Positions 26,212 through 35,237 of a stretch of 64,000 nucleotides of DNA are shown here, in pieces. The notes beneath the pieces were generated by a model. The model saw only the letters and a program-made list of their open reading frames with translations. It was not told the DNA's origin and did no database searches. The translations under genes and the position numbers were made by a program. How positions within the stretch are numbered: position 1 is the first letter of the stretch; each line of letters begins with the position of its first letter. Source of the DNA: Poriferisodalis sp965208555 (GTDB lineage Bacteria > Actinomycetota > Acidimicrobiia > Acidimicrobiales > Poriferisodalaceae); contig NZ_OZ242342.1 in NCBI RefSeq assembly GCF_965208555.1, positions 1,302,001 through 1,366,000 of the forward strand. The letters are read 5' to 3'.

Positions 26212-27387
26212 ATGCCGATCACTGAGTTCTTTCCGGGCATCAAGATCGTCGACTCGGATACGCACTGGACCGAGCCGCACGACCTGTGGACCAGCCTGGC
26301 GCCCGCCAAGTACCGCGACCTGGTGCCGCAGATCCGCGAGCACGACGGCAAGCGCAAGTGGGTGGTGAACGGCGACATCCCGATCGCGGGCGACTCGGCC
26401 GTCTCGGCGATCCTGCCCGACGGCGAGAAGATGCTGGGGCTGAAGTTCCTCAAGCACGACATCGAGATGGTGCACGCCGCCTCGTATGACTGCGATGCCC
26501 GGCTCGAGCTGATGGACGCCATGGGCGTGTCGCACGGCATCGTGTACCCCAACGTCGGCGGCTTCGGGAACCAGAACTTCCTGAAGGTGGAGGACCGGGC
26601 GCTGCGCATCGCCTGCGTGGAGATCTACAACGACTGGATGGCCGACCTGCAGGCGCGGTCGGGCGGCCGCATCCTGCCGATGGCGCTGGTGCCGTGGTGG
26701 GACATCGACGCCAGCGTGCTCGAGGTCGACCGGATGCACCGCAATGGCGCCAAGGGCATCGTGATGTGCTCCAACCCGCACGACTCGGGCATGCCCAACT
26801 TCGCTCAGCCCGACTGGCGGCCGTTCTGGGAGATCTGCGAGGCGCTGGAGATGCCGGTCAACTTCCACATCGGCGCCTCGGAGGGCGACATCGACTGGTC
26901 GGGCAAGGTGCCATATGACACCTGGTCGGGCGATGTGAAGATCTCGCTCGGCGGGGCGGCCATCTTCCTGGGCCAGCTTCGCTGGATGGTGAACCTGCTG
27001 GTCAGCGACGTGCCCGAGCGCTACCCGAACCTCAACTTCGTGTCGGTGGAGAGCGGTGTCGGCTGGATCCCGTTCCTGCTCGACGCGCTCGACTACCAGT
27101 GCGGCGAGACAGCGCCCGAGCACCTCGCGCACCTGTCGATGAAGCCGTCGGACTACTTCCGGCGGCAGTTCTACGGCTGCTTCTGGTTCGAGTCACAGAC
27201 GCTGGCGCCGGCCATCGACCACATCGGGGCCAGCCAGATCATGTTCGAGACCGACATCCCGCACCCCACGTGCCTGTACCCGAAGAGTGTCGAGCGGGTG
27301 CGTGATGCGATCGGCAGCCTCGACCCCGCCGTGCAGAAGCAGATTTTGCAGGACAACGCGGCGCGGCTCTACAAGATCGACGTGTAG
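26212..27387 (+). CDS. Amidohydrolase family protein (ACMSD-like, TIM barrel)
   Basis: A 391-residue metal-dependent hydrolase or decarboxylase of the amidohydrolase_2 type. VDSDTHWTEP near residue 12 replaces the usual DxHxH metal site by DTHW, NFHIGASEGD near 217 carries a metal His, and FETDIPHPTCLYP near 346 supplies the conserved Asp. ATG 26212 has GAGGGGG about 11 bases upstream. It is divergent from the EthD operon (134 bases apart), which suggests action in the same degradation route. The substrate is unknown; ring-cleavage product decarboxylases are the nearest named relatives. Confidence 0.9.
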   Translation: MPITEFFPGIKIVDSDTHWTEPHDLWTSLAPAKYRDLVPQIREHDGKRKWVVNGDIPIAGDSAVSAILPDGEKMLGLKFLKHDIEMVHAASYDCDARLELMDAMGVSHGIVYPNVGGFGNQNFLKVEDRALRIACVEIYNDWMADLQARSGGRILPMALVPWWDIDASVLEVDRMHRNGAKGIVMCSNPHDSGMPNFAQPDWRPFWEICEALEMPVNFHIGASEGDIDWSGKVPYDTWSGDVKISLGGAAIFLGQLRWMVNLLVSDVPERYPNLNFVSVESGVGWIPFLLDALDYQCGETAPEHLAHLSMKPSDYFRRQFYGCFWFESQTLAPAIDHIGASQIMFETDIPHPTCLYPKSVERVRDAIGSLDPAVQKQILQDNAARLYKIDV

Positions 27388-27424
27388 CGGTTGGCGCGGC
27401 CAGCGCCGCCGATGCTTCAGGTGG

Positions 27425-27907
27425 CTAGGCGGCGGGGCGGGCGCCGCGGCTGAGGCAGTCGGCACCCCAGCGGGCCATGTCGGCGTCGAGGTCGAGCGGG
27501 ATGTTGCGGGGCGCGTCGGGTTCGTAGAGCTCCGGCGGCACCTCCCACATCACCTCGAACTCGATGCCGTCGGGGTCGTGGCAGTACAGGCTGCGGCTGA
27601 CGCCGTGGTTGTTCTCGCCGACGAGCGCGCCCATCTCGGACAGCCGGGTCTTGGCCTCGGCCAACTCGGCCAGCGTGGCCACTTCCCAGGCCAGGTGATA
27701 CAGGCCGACGTGGCGGGCCGGCGCACCCTCGCCGGCTGCGTCGAACAGACCGAGGTCGTGGTCGGTGTTGGAGTCGGGTGACGCCATGAACACCGCCGTG
27801 CCGTAGCGGTTGACGACCTCGAGCCCGATCGCCTGGTTGTAGAAGCGGGCTGACGCCTCGGGGTCGTTCACCCACAGCACCGCGTGTCGCAAGCCCAGCG
27901 TGGCCAT
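27425..27907 (-). CDS. VOC-family (glyoxalase / ring-cleaving dioxygenase fold) protein
   Basis: A 160-residue vicinal-oxygen-chelate protein. RHAVLWVNDPEASARFY near residue 7 carries the first metal His, HVGLYHLAWEV near 67 the second, and CHDPDGIEFEVMWE near 113 the Glu. TACGAT (27915-27920) lies seven bases before the ATG, indicating leaderless transcription. It could be an extradiol dioxygenase-like or isomerase enzyme tied to the neighbouring amidohydrolase, with which it converges. Confidence 0.92.
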   Translation of the reverse strand: MATLGLRHAVLWVNDPEASARFYNQAIGLEVVNRYGTAVFMASPDSNTDHDLGLFDAAGEGAPARHVGLYHLAWEVATLAELAEAKTRLSEMGALVGENNHGVSRSLYCHDPDGIEFEVMWEVPPELYEPDAPRNIPLDLDADMARWGADCLSRGARPAA

Positions 27908-27961
27908 GTGCCGGATCGTACCGAGGTGCCCGCGCACTGCTTGCGCGCTGCTCGTCGGGGG

Positions 27962-29197
27962 TCAGTTGCGGCGGGTGTCCTTGTAGGGGATGTCCTTGGC
28001 GTCGTCGGGTTCTTTGGGCAGGCCCAGCACCCGCTCGCCGATGATGTTGCGCTGGATCTCGTCGGTGCCGCCGGCGATCGACATGGCCGGCGTGGACATC
28101 AAGATCTCCGACACGATGCCGTCGGCGTTGGAGCCGGGGCCGACGAGCATGCCCATGGAGCCGGCGATCATCGTGTGGGCGGTGTGGCACTCCCGGGCAG
28201 TCACCGACATGTTCAGCTTGGTCAGCGAGCCCTCGGGGCCGGGCGGCTTGCCGGCGGCACGTGCGGCCCGGGCACGCTGGGTGGTCCACGACGAGATGCG
28301 CCGCAGCGTCTCGACCCGGGCGATCTGCTGACGGACGACGGGGTCAGCGACTCGGCCGGTGCGCTGCGCCTCAGGGATGACCAGGTTCGCCCGGCCGGCC
28401 CGCTGCGGGTACCACTTGTAGGTGGCGAAGTACTCGTCGCTCTCCTGCTTGGCCCGCTCGACCGTGGGGCCGCCGTCGGCCCGGTAGCGCGGGCGGCGGG
28501 TGGCCACTGCTGCCCGCTCGTGGGTCAGCGTGGTGAGGCCGATGCGCCAGCCGTCGCCGGGGTTGCCGACCAGCTCGTCTCCGGGCACACAGGCGTCTTC
28601 GAAGAACACCTCGTTGAACGTGGCGTGGCCGTTCATCTGGCGCAGCGGGCGCACCTCCACGCCGGGCTGGTCCATCGGGATCAGGAAGTACGAGATGCCC
28701 TGGTGCTTGGGCACGTCCCAGTTGGTGCGCGCCATCAGGATGCCGAAGCGGGCCTTGTGGGCGCCGGAGTTCCAGACCTTCTGCCCGTTGACGATCCACT
28801 CGTCGCCGTCCCGGTCGGCCCGTGTCACCAGTCCCGCCAGGTCTGAGCCGTTCGTGGGCTCGGAGAAGAGCTGGCACCACTTGTGCTCGCCCGTCAAAAT
28901 CGGGCGCAGGTGCCGCCGTTTCTGATCGTCATCGGCGTGGGCGAGCAAGGTCGGCGCGACGAGGTACATGCTGACGCCCGCCGCCACCCCGACTGCTCCG
29001 ACCGCGTCGAACTCGCGGGCCACCACGGCATCCATTGACGGCGGCAGCCCGCGCCCGTGCCACTCGACGGGCCACGACGGCGTGCCCCACCCGGTGTCGG
29101 CCAGCAGGTTGCGCCACTCGATGAGCGGCCGCTCACGGTGCCAGTGCTCCTCCAGCCAGGTGCGGGCTTCGTCACGCACCTCGTCGACGCTCGCCAT
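27962..29197 (-). CDS. Acyl-CoA dehydrogenase
   Basis: A 411-residue FAD enzyme introducing an alpha-beta double bond into an acyl-CoA. WCQLFSEPTNGSDLAGLVTR near 107 is the conserved flavin/substrate loop, and the C-terminus ends GGTDEIQRNIIGERVLGLP as in this family. TACGCT (29204-29209) lies six bases before the ATG, again leaderless. It is read separately from the VOC gene after it (54-base gap) and divergently from the SDR gene at 29301. Confidence 0.95.
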   Translation of the reverse strand: MASVDEVRDEARTWLEEHWHRERPLIEWRNLLADTGWGTPSWPVEWHGRGLPPSMDAVVAREFDAVGAVGVAAGVSMYLVAPTLLAHADDDQKRRHLRPILTGEHKWCQLFSEPTNGSDLAGLVTRADRDGDEWIVNGQKVWNSGAHKARFGILMARTNWDVPKHQGISYFLIPMDQPGVEVRPLRQMNGHATFNEVFFEDACVPGDELVGNPGDGWRIGLTTLTHERAAVATRRPRYRADGGPTVERAKQESDEYFATYKWYPQRAGRANLVIPEAQRTGRVADPVVRQQIARVETLRRISSWTTQRARAARAAGKPPGPEGSLTKLNMSVTARECHTAHTMIAGSMGMLVGPGSNADGIVSEILMSTPAMSIAGGTDEIQRNIIGERVLGLPKEPDDAKDIPYKDTRRN

Positions 29198-29300
29198 GCG
29201 CGCAGCGTAGAACCGAAGCCCAAGCGCCGCCCGAACGCCGAAGCCCGACTGAGCCCACGACCATCAGGCGCCTCGTCGATGCCGGGGTTACGTTGAGCCG

Positions 29301-30089
29301 ATGGACTTGGGGCTGACGGGCAGGCGCGCGGTGATCACCGGCGCATCGAAGGGGATCGGACTCGGGTGCGCGGTGGCGCTGGCCCGTGAGGGCTGCGACG
29401 TTGCGCTGGCCGCTCGGTCGGCGGACGTACTGGCGCAGGCCGCCAAGGAAGTTCAGGCTGCCGCGTCCAGGGTGGCTGTCACGACGCATGCCGTCGACCT
29501 ATCGACGGCCGAGGGCCGCCAGACACTGCTCGCCGAGACCGGTTGCGACGGCGGCGGCGCCGGGCTGGTCGACATCTGGGTGAACAACGCCGGGGCGATT
29601 CCTGCCGGCGACATCGTGACGGTGGACGATGCGACCTGGCGCGACGCCTGGAACCTGAAGGTCTTCGGCTACATCGATCTGTGCCGGGCTCTCCTGCCGT
29701 GGATGACGTCTCGGGGCAGCGGGGTCATCGTCAACGTCATTGGCGTGGCGTCACTGCGACCGCAGCCGTCGTACATCGCCGGCGGGGTGGGCAACAGCGG
29801 CCTCGTCGCCATGACCGCTGCGCTCGGCAGCCGGAGCCTGCGCGACGGCGTGCGCGTGGTGGCTGTCAATCCCGGCCTGATCATCACCGACCGGATGGGC
29901 GACATGCTCCGCCGCCAGGCCATCGACGAGCTCGGCGACGAGTCGCGCTGGGAGGAGCTGATCCCCGCCGACCCGGCGCCTGGCACGGTGGAGCAGGTGG
30001 CCGACGTGGTCGCTTTCCTTGCGTCAGACCGGGCAAGCCACGTCAGCGGCACATCGGTCACCATCGACGGCGGCGCATCCGCTCGCTGA
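29301..30089 (+). CDS. SDR-family protein lacking the catalytic lysine
   Basis: A 262-residue classical SDR by length, with GASKGIGLGCAVAL (14-27), the NNAG motif, and the C-terminal SGTSVTIDGGASAR. At the active site PSYIAGGVGNSG has the Tyr but Gly where YxxxK requires Lys. Some SDR subgroups share this YIAG form; their reactions are unclear. TACGTT (29289-29294) six bases upstream of the ATG supports the start. Confidence 0.9.
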   Translation: MDLGLTGRRAVITGASKGIGLGCAVALAREGCDVALAARSADVLAQAAKEVQAAASRVAVTTHAVDLSTAEGRQTLLAETGCDGGGAGLVDIWVNNAGAIPAGDIVTVDDATWRDAWNLKVFGYIDLCRALLPWMTSRGSGVIVNVIGVASLRPQPSYIAGGVGNSGLVAMTAALGSRSLRDGVRVVAVNPGLIITDRMGDMLRRQAIDELGDESRWEELIPADPAPGTVEQVADVVAFLASDRASHVSGTSVTIDGGASAR

Positions 30090-30092
30090 GGA

Positions 30093-30121
30093 AGCCGCTG
30101 CCCGGCGGGGTTTCAGCGGCT
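30093..30121 (+). terminator. Stem-loop between SDR and amidase genes
   Basis: AGCCGCTG (30093-30100) and CAGCGGCT (30114-30121) are exact complements around a 13-base loop just after the SDR stop. There is no T-run, so it is only a candidate transcription stop. Confidence 0.35.
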
Positions 30122-30170
30122 CGCTAGTGTCCCGCGGCGAGGGGATCGGATGAGCCAGGAGGAGGCAGCC

Positions 30171-31592
30171 ATGGACGTGCCCGACTTTCGGATGGTGTCG
30201 GTCGAGGCGCTGGCGGCGATGGTGCACGACCGCACGCTGACCGCTGCGGCGGTGACCGAGCATGCGCTGGAGCGCATCGAGGCGCTGAACCCGCAGCTCA
30301 ACGCATTCGTGGCGCTGAATGCCGAGGACGCCCGTGCGCAAGCGGCCGCCATCGACGAGCGGCTCGATGCCGGCGACGACGTGGGGGCGCTGGCGGGCAT
30401 TCCCATCGGTGTCAAGGACTTGGCCGACGCCGCGGGGTTCGTCACCACGCGGGGGGCGATGCACCTGCGTGACTCGGCGCCGGTCGCTGCCGATTCCACC
30501 GAAGTGGCGCGCATGCGCGCTGCGGGTGCGGTGATCCTCGGCAAGACCAACACGCCCGAGTTCGGCTGCATGGGCGACACCTACAACAACGTCTTCGGCC
30601 CCACGTGGAATCCGTGGCAGTCCGGCCGCTCCGCCGGCGGATCATCGGGCGGCACCAGCTCGGCGGTTGCGTCGGGCATGGTGCCGGTGGGCACCGGCTC
30701 CGACGGTGGGGGCTCCATCCGCATCCCCTCGGCCATGTGCGGAATGTCGGGTCTCAAGCCCAGCCACGGGCGTGTGCCGAGCGGCCCGCCCCCGCCCGGG
30801 CTGCTGGATTTGTCGTGTGTCGGCCCCATGGCCCGCCGGATCCGCGACGTTGCGTACTGCCTCGACGCGATCATCGGGCCCCATCCCTCAGATCTGCGCA
30901 GCCTGCCGGCACCGACCGAGTCGTGGCGTGCAGCGCTTGACGACCCGCCGCTGCCGGCGAGGGTGCTGTGGGTGCCGTCGTTCGACGGCGGGCCGGTCGA
31001 CTCAGAGATCATGGCGTCGTGCGCCGCCGCCGTGGAGCGGCTGGCGGCTGAAGGCACCGAAGTTGTTGAGGCCGGACCGCTGTTCGAACCGGCCGGCATC
31101 GTGACCGAGGCGTTCCTGCCGCTGTTCCTGGGCGGGTTGATCGCACCGGCCTTCCGGCCGTTGTTCGGGACCGACGCGTGGGACGACGTCACCGACTGGC
31201 TGGCCGTAGCGCTGGCAGAGGCCTTCGAACGAATCACCGTCGACACCGTGTCCGCGGCTCGCCAGCAATGCGGCGGGCTGTCGGTGCAGCTCGGCGAGGC
31301 GATGTCGGGTTTCGATGTGATGCTGCTGCCGACCATGGCAGGCCAGACGCCTGTCGTGGGAGGCGACGGCACCATCGACGGTGTGGAGATCGAGAACTGG
31401 GTGCGTTTCACGCCGCTGGCCAATCTCACCCGGCGCCCCGCCAGCACGGTGTGCTCCGGCCTGACGGCGGATGGCATGCCCATCGGGCTGAGCGTGTTCG
31501 GCCACCAGACTGACGACGTGGGTGTGCTGCAGACGACCGCCGTGCTCGAGGACCTGCTCGGACTCGATCCTATTGCGCCTGACATCGACTGA
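30171..31592 (+). CDS. Amidase-signature family amidohydrolase
   Basis: A 473-residue amidase with the Ser-cisSer-Lys triad: Lys82 in IPIGVKDL, cis-Ser158 in GGSSGGT, and nucleophile Ser182 in GSDGGGSIRIPS. It hydrolyses carboxamides or related bonds. AGGAGGAGG (30157-30165) is positioned for ATG 30171 and rules in favour of it over ATG 30150. The substrate is not indicated by neighbours. Confidence 0.95.
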   Translation: MDVPDFRMVSVEALAAMVHDRTLTAAAVTEHALERIEALNPQLNAFVALNAEDARAQAAAIDERLDAGDDVGALAGIPIGVKDLADAAGFVTTRGAMHLRDSAPVAADSTEVARMRAAGAVILGKTNTPEFGCMGDTYNNVFGPTWNPWQSGRSAGGSSGGTSSAVASGMVPVGTGSDGGGSIRIPSAMCGMSGLKPSHGRVPSGPPPPGLLDLSCVGPMARRIRDVAYCLDAIIGPHPSDLRSLPAPTESWRAALDDPPLPARVLWVPSFDGGPVDSEIMASCAAAVERLAAEGTEVVEAGPLFEPAGIVTEAFLPLFLGGLIAPAFRPLFGTDAWDDVTDWLAVALAEAFERITVDTVSAARQQCGGLSVQLGEAMSGFDVMLLPTMAGQTPVVGGDGTIDGVEIENWVRFTPLANLTRRPASTVCSGLTADGMPIGLSVFGHQTDDVGVLQTTAVLEDLLGLDPIAPDID

Positions 31593-31643
31593 GGCGGCTC
31601 CCCTGACGCACCCGTGCGGGAATCCCAGGGTTACGTTGGGCCG

Positions 31644-32105
31644 GTGGACGCGGACGAAGTGATCGAGCTGCTGGGGCTCGAGCCGCTGCCCGGCGAGGGA
31701 GGCCAGTGGGCCCAAACCTGGCGCGACGAGCACTCGACAGCCATCTACTTCCTGCTGCAGCCCGACGACTTCTCAGCACTGCACCGGCTCGCCGGCGTGG
31801 AGCTGTGGCATCACTATGCGGGCGCGGCAGTGGACATGCTGTTGCTGGGGCCCGGAGGTTCGGTGAGCCGACCCCGGCTCGGCGACGATCTGGCTGGGGG
31901 CGAGCGGCCCATTGTGGCGGTGGAACCGGGCACGTGGATGGCCGCGGAGACCACCGGGGACTGGTCGCTGGTGGGCACCACGATGGCCCCCCGTTACGAG
32001 GAGGCCGATTTCGAACTCGGCGACCGGATAGTGCTGTCGGCCGCATACCCCGAGGCCGCGGCAGACATTGCTCGCCTGACCCGCGAGGATGCAGCCGATG
32101 GCTGA
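31644..32105 (+). CDS. DUF985 cupin-like protein
   Basis: A 153-residue single-domain cupin of the DUF985 type: LLGLEPLPGEGGQWAQTW, IYFLLQPDDFSALHRL, ELWHHYAGAAVDMLLL and GTWMAAET follow the family order. The function is unknown; some relatives are sugar-related cupins. GTG 31644 is supported by TACGTT at 31632-31637 six bases upstream, the same GGTTACGTTG leader seen at 29286. It overlaps the following SDR by eight bases. Confidence 0.88.
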   Translation: MDADEVIELLGLEPLPGEGGQWAQTWRDEHSTAIYFLLQPDDFSALHRLAGVELWHHYAGAAVDMLLLGPGGSVSRPRLGDDLAGGERPIVAVEPGTWMAAETTGDWSLVGTTMAPRYEEADFELGDRIVLSAAYPEAAADIARLTREDAADG

Positions 32106-32916
32106 GCAGGACGAGCTGGCGCCGCAAGACAAGTCGGCGCCGCAGGACGAACTGCGACCGCCAGCTGAGCTGATCAGGCTGGATGGCCGGGTCATCGTGG
32201 TGACGGGCGCCGGCGGGGGCATCGGAACCGGCATCGCCCGTCGGCTGATGGCCGCAGGTGCCACCGTCGTGGCCCACACCCGCTCGTCGCCGACCGATCA
32301 TCTGGTGGACGCAGATGGGCACCCCGTCGCATCGGTGCAGGCCGACCTGGCCGAATCCGATGCGCCCCAACGCGTTGTGGATGCCGCGCTGAGCGAGTGC
32401 GGTCGCATCGACGGGCTGGTCAACAACGCCGCCATCCAGCCGCTGGTGCACTTCGCCGAGCTGAGCGACGCCGAGTGGGCGGAGATGATCGACGTCAACC
32501 TGACGGCTGTGCACCGGCTGACCCACGCTGCGTCGGCGGCGATGCGGACCCGCGGCGACGGCGGCTCGATCGTCCACATCGCCTCGATCGAGGCGCATCA
32601 TCCCACCGACCTGCACGGCCACTACGCCACGGCCAAGGCGGGCCTGGTGATGCATGCCCGGGCCGCAGCCGGCGCCTACGGCCCTGACGGGATTCGTGTT
32701 AACAGCATCTCGCCGGGCCTCATCGACCGGCCCGGCCTGGCCGACGACTGGCCCGAGGGCGTGGCCCGCTGGCACGCAGCGGCACCGCTCGGCCGGCTGG
32801 GCACCGCCGCGGATGTCGGCGACGCATGCGTCTTCCTCTGCTCGGACCTGGCGCGGTGGATCACCGGCGTCGACCTGGTGGTCGACGGCGGGGTGCTCAC
32901 CCGGCCAACGTGGTGA
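32098..32916 (+). CDS. Short-chain dehydrogenase/reductase
   Basis: A 272-residue classical SDR. The cofactor site is VTGAGGGIGTGIA near residue 37, NNAA follows near 107, the catalytic Ser is in VHIASIEAHH, and Tyr/Lys are intact in HYATAKAG near 180. The C-terminus TGVDLVVDGGVLTRP is typical. ATG 32098 is chosen with GAGG nine bases upstream; ATG 32089 is also in frame. It is coupled to the cupin gene. Substrate unknown. Confidence 0.93.
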   Translation: MAEQDELAPQDKSAPQDELRPPAELIRLDGRVIVVTGAGGGIGTGIARRLMAAGATVVAHTRSSPTDHLVDADGHPVASVQADLAESDAPQRVVDAALSECGRIDGLVNNAAIQPLVHFAELSDAEWAEMIDVNLTAVHRLTHAASAAMRTRGDGGSIVHIASIEAHHPTDLHGHYATAKAGLVMHARAAAGAYGPDGIRVNSISPGLIDRPGLADDWPEGVARWHAAAPLGRLGTAADVGDACVFLCSDLARWITGVDLVVDGGVLTRPTW

Positions 32917-33041
32917 CGCCTCGGCCTGCCGCCCGCTGTCATCGCTGACCGCAGCTCTTAGTTGTCACACCCCCCTGGTGCACTGCGGGGAAAGACAACG
33001 TGCACCTCTCGGGCACGCTTCACAGAAGCGGAGAAACCACC

Positions 33042-33152
33042 ATGGACACCTCGACAGAGTCTCGGGCTCGCGCCGGCGATTGGATGCTCGCCGTTGCCGT
33101 GGCGCTGGCCGGATGCCTGCTGGTCCTGAGCTGGACGATGGCCAGCGGCTAG
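33042..33152 (+). CDS. Small single-pass membrane protein, 36 residues
   Basis: An ATG with GGAG eight bases upstream opens a 36-codon frame ending TAG at 33150. The protein has a charged N-terminus (MDTSTESRARAGD) and one hydrophobic segment WMLAVAVALAGCLLVLSW. Codon use is like the neighbours. The family is not recognised. It may be a genuine microprotein, but so short a frame could occur by chance; the good ribosome site is the main support. Confidence 0.5.
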   Translation: MDTSTESRARAGDWMLAVAVALAGCLLVLSWTMASG

Positions 33153-33186
33153 GGCTGCCATCCCGTTCCCTGGGGCGTTCTGCTAA

Positions 33187-33204
33187 GTAGAGGCCAGCCT
33201 CTAC
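33187..33204. promoter_or_regulatory. 18-bp palindrome upstream of the 33217 gene
   Basis: GTAGAGGC and GCCTCTAC are perfect complements separated by CA, ending directly before the GAGGAG ribosome site of the next gene. It could be a repressor operator or an RNA hairpin that hides the ribosome site. Confidence 0.45.
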
Positions 33205-33216
33205 GAGGAGACACGA

Positions 33217-33966
33217 ATGCTCATCGACAATCCCACTGGCGGTTACCGATTCCTCACCGGTATCTCGCCGTTCTCGAGCGGCGTGGTGGCCAACGCAGGC
33301 CACGAGGTCGTTCACGCCACGCTCGACGCCCAGGTGCCATGGCGCCAAGGGTTCGAGCAGATCGACGCCCATCTGGCCGCTGTAGGGCGGTCACGCCCGG
33401 CGCTGTGCGCCATCGAGCTGCGCTGCCCTGCGCCGTACTCGATGCCCGACTTCATCGAGTTCAACGCCGGCTACGTCGAGCTCGTCCGCTCATGGGATCT
33501 CTACGTCGGCGATCACAACCCGCTGGCTCGCACCAACGTCGCCCCCGCGAACGAACCGCCCGCCGAGCCCGTGCTGCACGCGTTCTCCTACACCGTCGAG
33601 GCGCCGGCAGACGCGCCGACCACCTTCGTCGTGTCGGGCGCAGGGGAGATTCCCGAGGCCTCGCTCGACGACAACGAGATCATCCGCAAGGGCGAGACCG
33701 GGCCCGAGGCCATGCGCGAGAAAGCGGCGTTCGTGGCCGCCACCATGGGCTCACGCCTGGCGGCCATGGGTGCGGGCTGGAGCCTCGTCACCACCACCGA
33801 CGTGTACACGGTGTTCATGCACGAAGGCCTTCTGGAAGACGCCGTCATCGGCCAGATGGGGCCGGCGACCCGCCACGGCATGCGCTGGTACCGGTCGCGC
33901 CCGCCGGTCATCGATCTCGATTTCGAGATGGACGTGCGAGGGATTCGCAACGAGATCATCGTCTAG
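33217..33966 (+). CDS. Conserved hypothetical protein, two-domain, weakly RidA-like
   Basis: A 249-residue soluble protein with GAGGAG before its ATG. The first half (GYRFLTGISPFSSGVVANAG, WRQGFEQIDAHLAAVG) and the second half (FVVSGAGEIPEA, FVAATMGSRLAAMGAGWSLV) both have the strand-helix rhythm and phrases of YjgF/RidA-type domains, so it may be a duplicated RidA-like fold. This resemblance is weak and I would not assign a reaction. The palindrome just upstream suggests its own control. It is followed after 51 bases by the inositol monophosphatase-like gene. Confidence 0.75.
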   Translation: MLIDNPTGGYRFLTGISPFSSGVVANAGHEVVHATLDAQVPWRQGFEQIDAHLAAVGRSRPALCAIELRCPAPYSMPDFIEFNAGYVELVRSWDLYVGDHNPLARTNVAPANEPPAEPVLHAFSYTVEAPADAPTTFVVSGAGEIPEASLDDNEIIRKGETGPEAMREKAAFVAATMGSRLAAMGAGWSLVTTTDVYTVFMHEGLLEDAVIGQMGPATRHGMRWYRSRPPVIDLDFEMDVRGIRNEIIV

Positions 33967-34017
33967 CAGCGTGCGCCCCACGCCGGGTGCGGTCGAGCGT
34001 GGCAAGGTGAGCGGCGC

Positions 34018-34782
34018 ATGACGCCTGCCGAGCTGGAAACGATCGCCGTTGATGTCGCCGAGGTTGCGGCCACGTTCCTGCGGGGGGTGGTGGGCACCGG
34101 CGAGGCTCTGCGCACGAAGTCCTCCCCGACCGACGTGGTGACGGCCGTGGATATCCAGTCCGAGGAGTTCATTCGCGGCGAGTTGATGCGTCGCTGTCCC
34201 GGTTCTTCGATAGTTGGCGAGGAGCTGGCTGACGAGGTCGGCGGCAGCGGCATCTGCTGGATCGTGGACCCGATCGACGGCACCGTCAACTTCCTGTACG
34301 ACCTGCCGGTGTTCGCCGTGAGCATTGCTGCGACCCGCGAGGGCACCGTCGTAGCAGGTGCTGTTGCCGACGTTCTGCGCGGCGAGGTGTTCTCGGCCGC
34401 ACTCGGCTCAGGCGCTCGTCTGGACGGCTCGCCCATTGCCAGCACGGCACAGGAAAGCCTGGCGCAGGCGCTCGTGGCAACGGGTTTCTCCTACCACGCA
34501 GGCAGGCGACGCGAGCAAGCCGCAGCGCTCGCGCGTGTGCTTCCAGAGACCCGCGACGTTAGAGCTTTCGGCTCTGCGGCGCTGCACCTGTGCTGGGTCG
34601 CCAACGGTCGCTGCGACGCCTTCTTCGAGCACGACCTGCGGGTGTACGACTGGGCCGCGGGCGCGTTGATCGCTGCGGAAGCGGGCGCACGGGTCGAGCT
34701 GCCCGACGAGCTCAACGACGACCTGGTGTTCGCCGCCAGCCCGCCGATCTTCGAGCCGCTGCGGGAGCTGATCGTCGGCTGA
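34018..34782 (+). CDS. Inositol monophosphatase family protein
   Basis: A 254-residue magnesium-dependent phosphatase. GEELADE near 68 and WIVDPIDGTVNFLYDLPVF near 81-99 hold the metal-binding acids. RVYDWAAGALIAAEAGARV near 205-223 is the second signature. Such enzymes cleave inositol phosphate, histidinol phosphate or PAP/fructose bisphosphate; the exact substrate is not visible. Length is normal. Confidence 0.95.
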   Translation: MTPAELETIAVDVAEVAATFLRGVVGTGEALRTKSSPTDVVTAVDIQSEEFIRGELMRRCPGSSIVGEELADEVGGSGICWIVDPIDGTVNFLYDLPVFAVSIAATREGTVVAGAVADVLRGEVFSAALGSGARLDGSPIASTAQESLAQALVATGFSYHAGRRREQAAALARVLPETRDVRAFGSAALHLCWVANGRCDAFFEHDLRVYDWAAGALIAAEAGARVELPDELNDDLVFAASPPIFEPLRELIVG

Positions 34783-34826
34783 GCGGCCGCAGTCTCGGGT
34801 GGAGCCACGACGCGTAGCGTGGATGC

Positions 34827-35225
34827 ATGGCCGCGTGGTTGGCGGCGGCCGCCGTGGCACTCGTACACGGGCTGCTGGCCGTCTTCGTCGTTATGGGAGC
34901 GCCACTGGCGGCGCGCCGTCGGCGCATGATGCCGTGGTACCTGGCCGTGGTGCTGCCGATCGCGGCCATCAACATCCCCAGGCTGCCGTGCGTGCTGACG
35001 GTCTGGGAGAAGGAACTGTGGAGGCTCGCAGGTCGCACGCCCTACGACGGCGGATTCATCTCGCACTACTTCGTGGAGCCGATCTACGCCCCGGGACTGG
35101 ACGCCAGCGGCGAGATAGTGCTGCTCGTCATCGTCACGGCCTGGTGTCTCGGCTGGCTGGCCTACGCCGCGGCCACGCGCCGGCGTGCGCGATCGGCTGC
35201 TCGTTCGACCGTGGCGGCGACCTGA
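34827..35225 (+). CDS. DUF2784 membrane protein
   Basis: A 132-residue membrane protein with about four hydrophobic segments. LPCVLTVWEKELWRLAG and GGFISHYFVEPIYAPGLD match the DUF2784 pattern as I remember it. TAGCGT (34815-34820) lies six bases before the ATG, supporting a leaderless start. Function unknown. Confidence 0.88.
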   Translation: MAAWLAAAAVALVHGLLAVFVVMGAPLAARRRRMMPWYLAVVLPIAAINIPRLPCVLTVWEKELWRLAGRTPYDGGFISHYFVEPIYAPGLDASGEIVLLVIVTAWCLGWLAYAAATRRRARSAARSTVAAT

Positions 35226-35237
35226 GAGACTGGCGGC

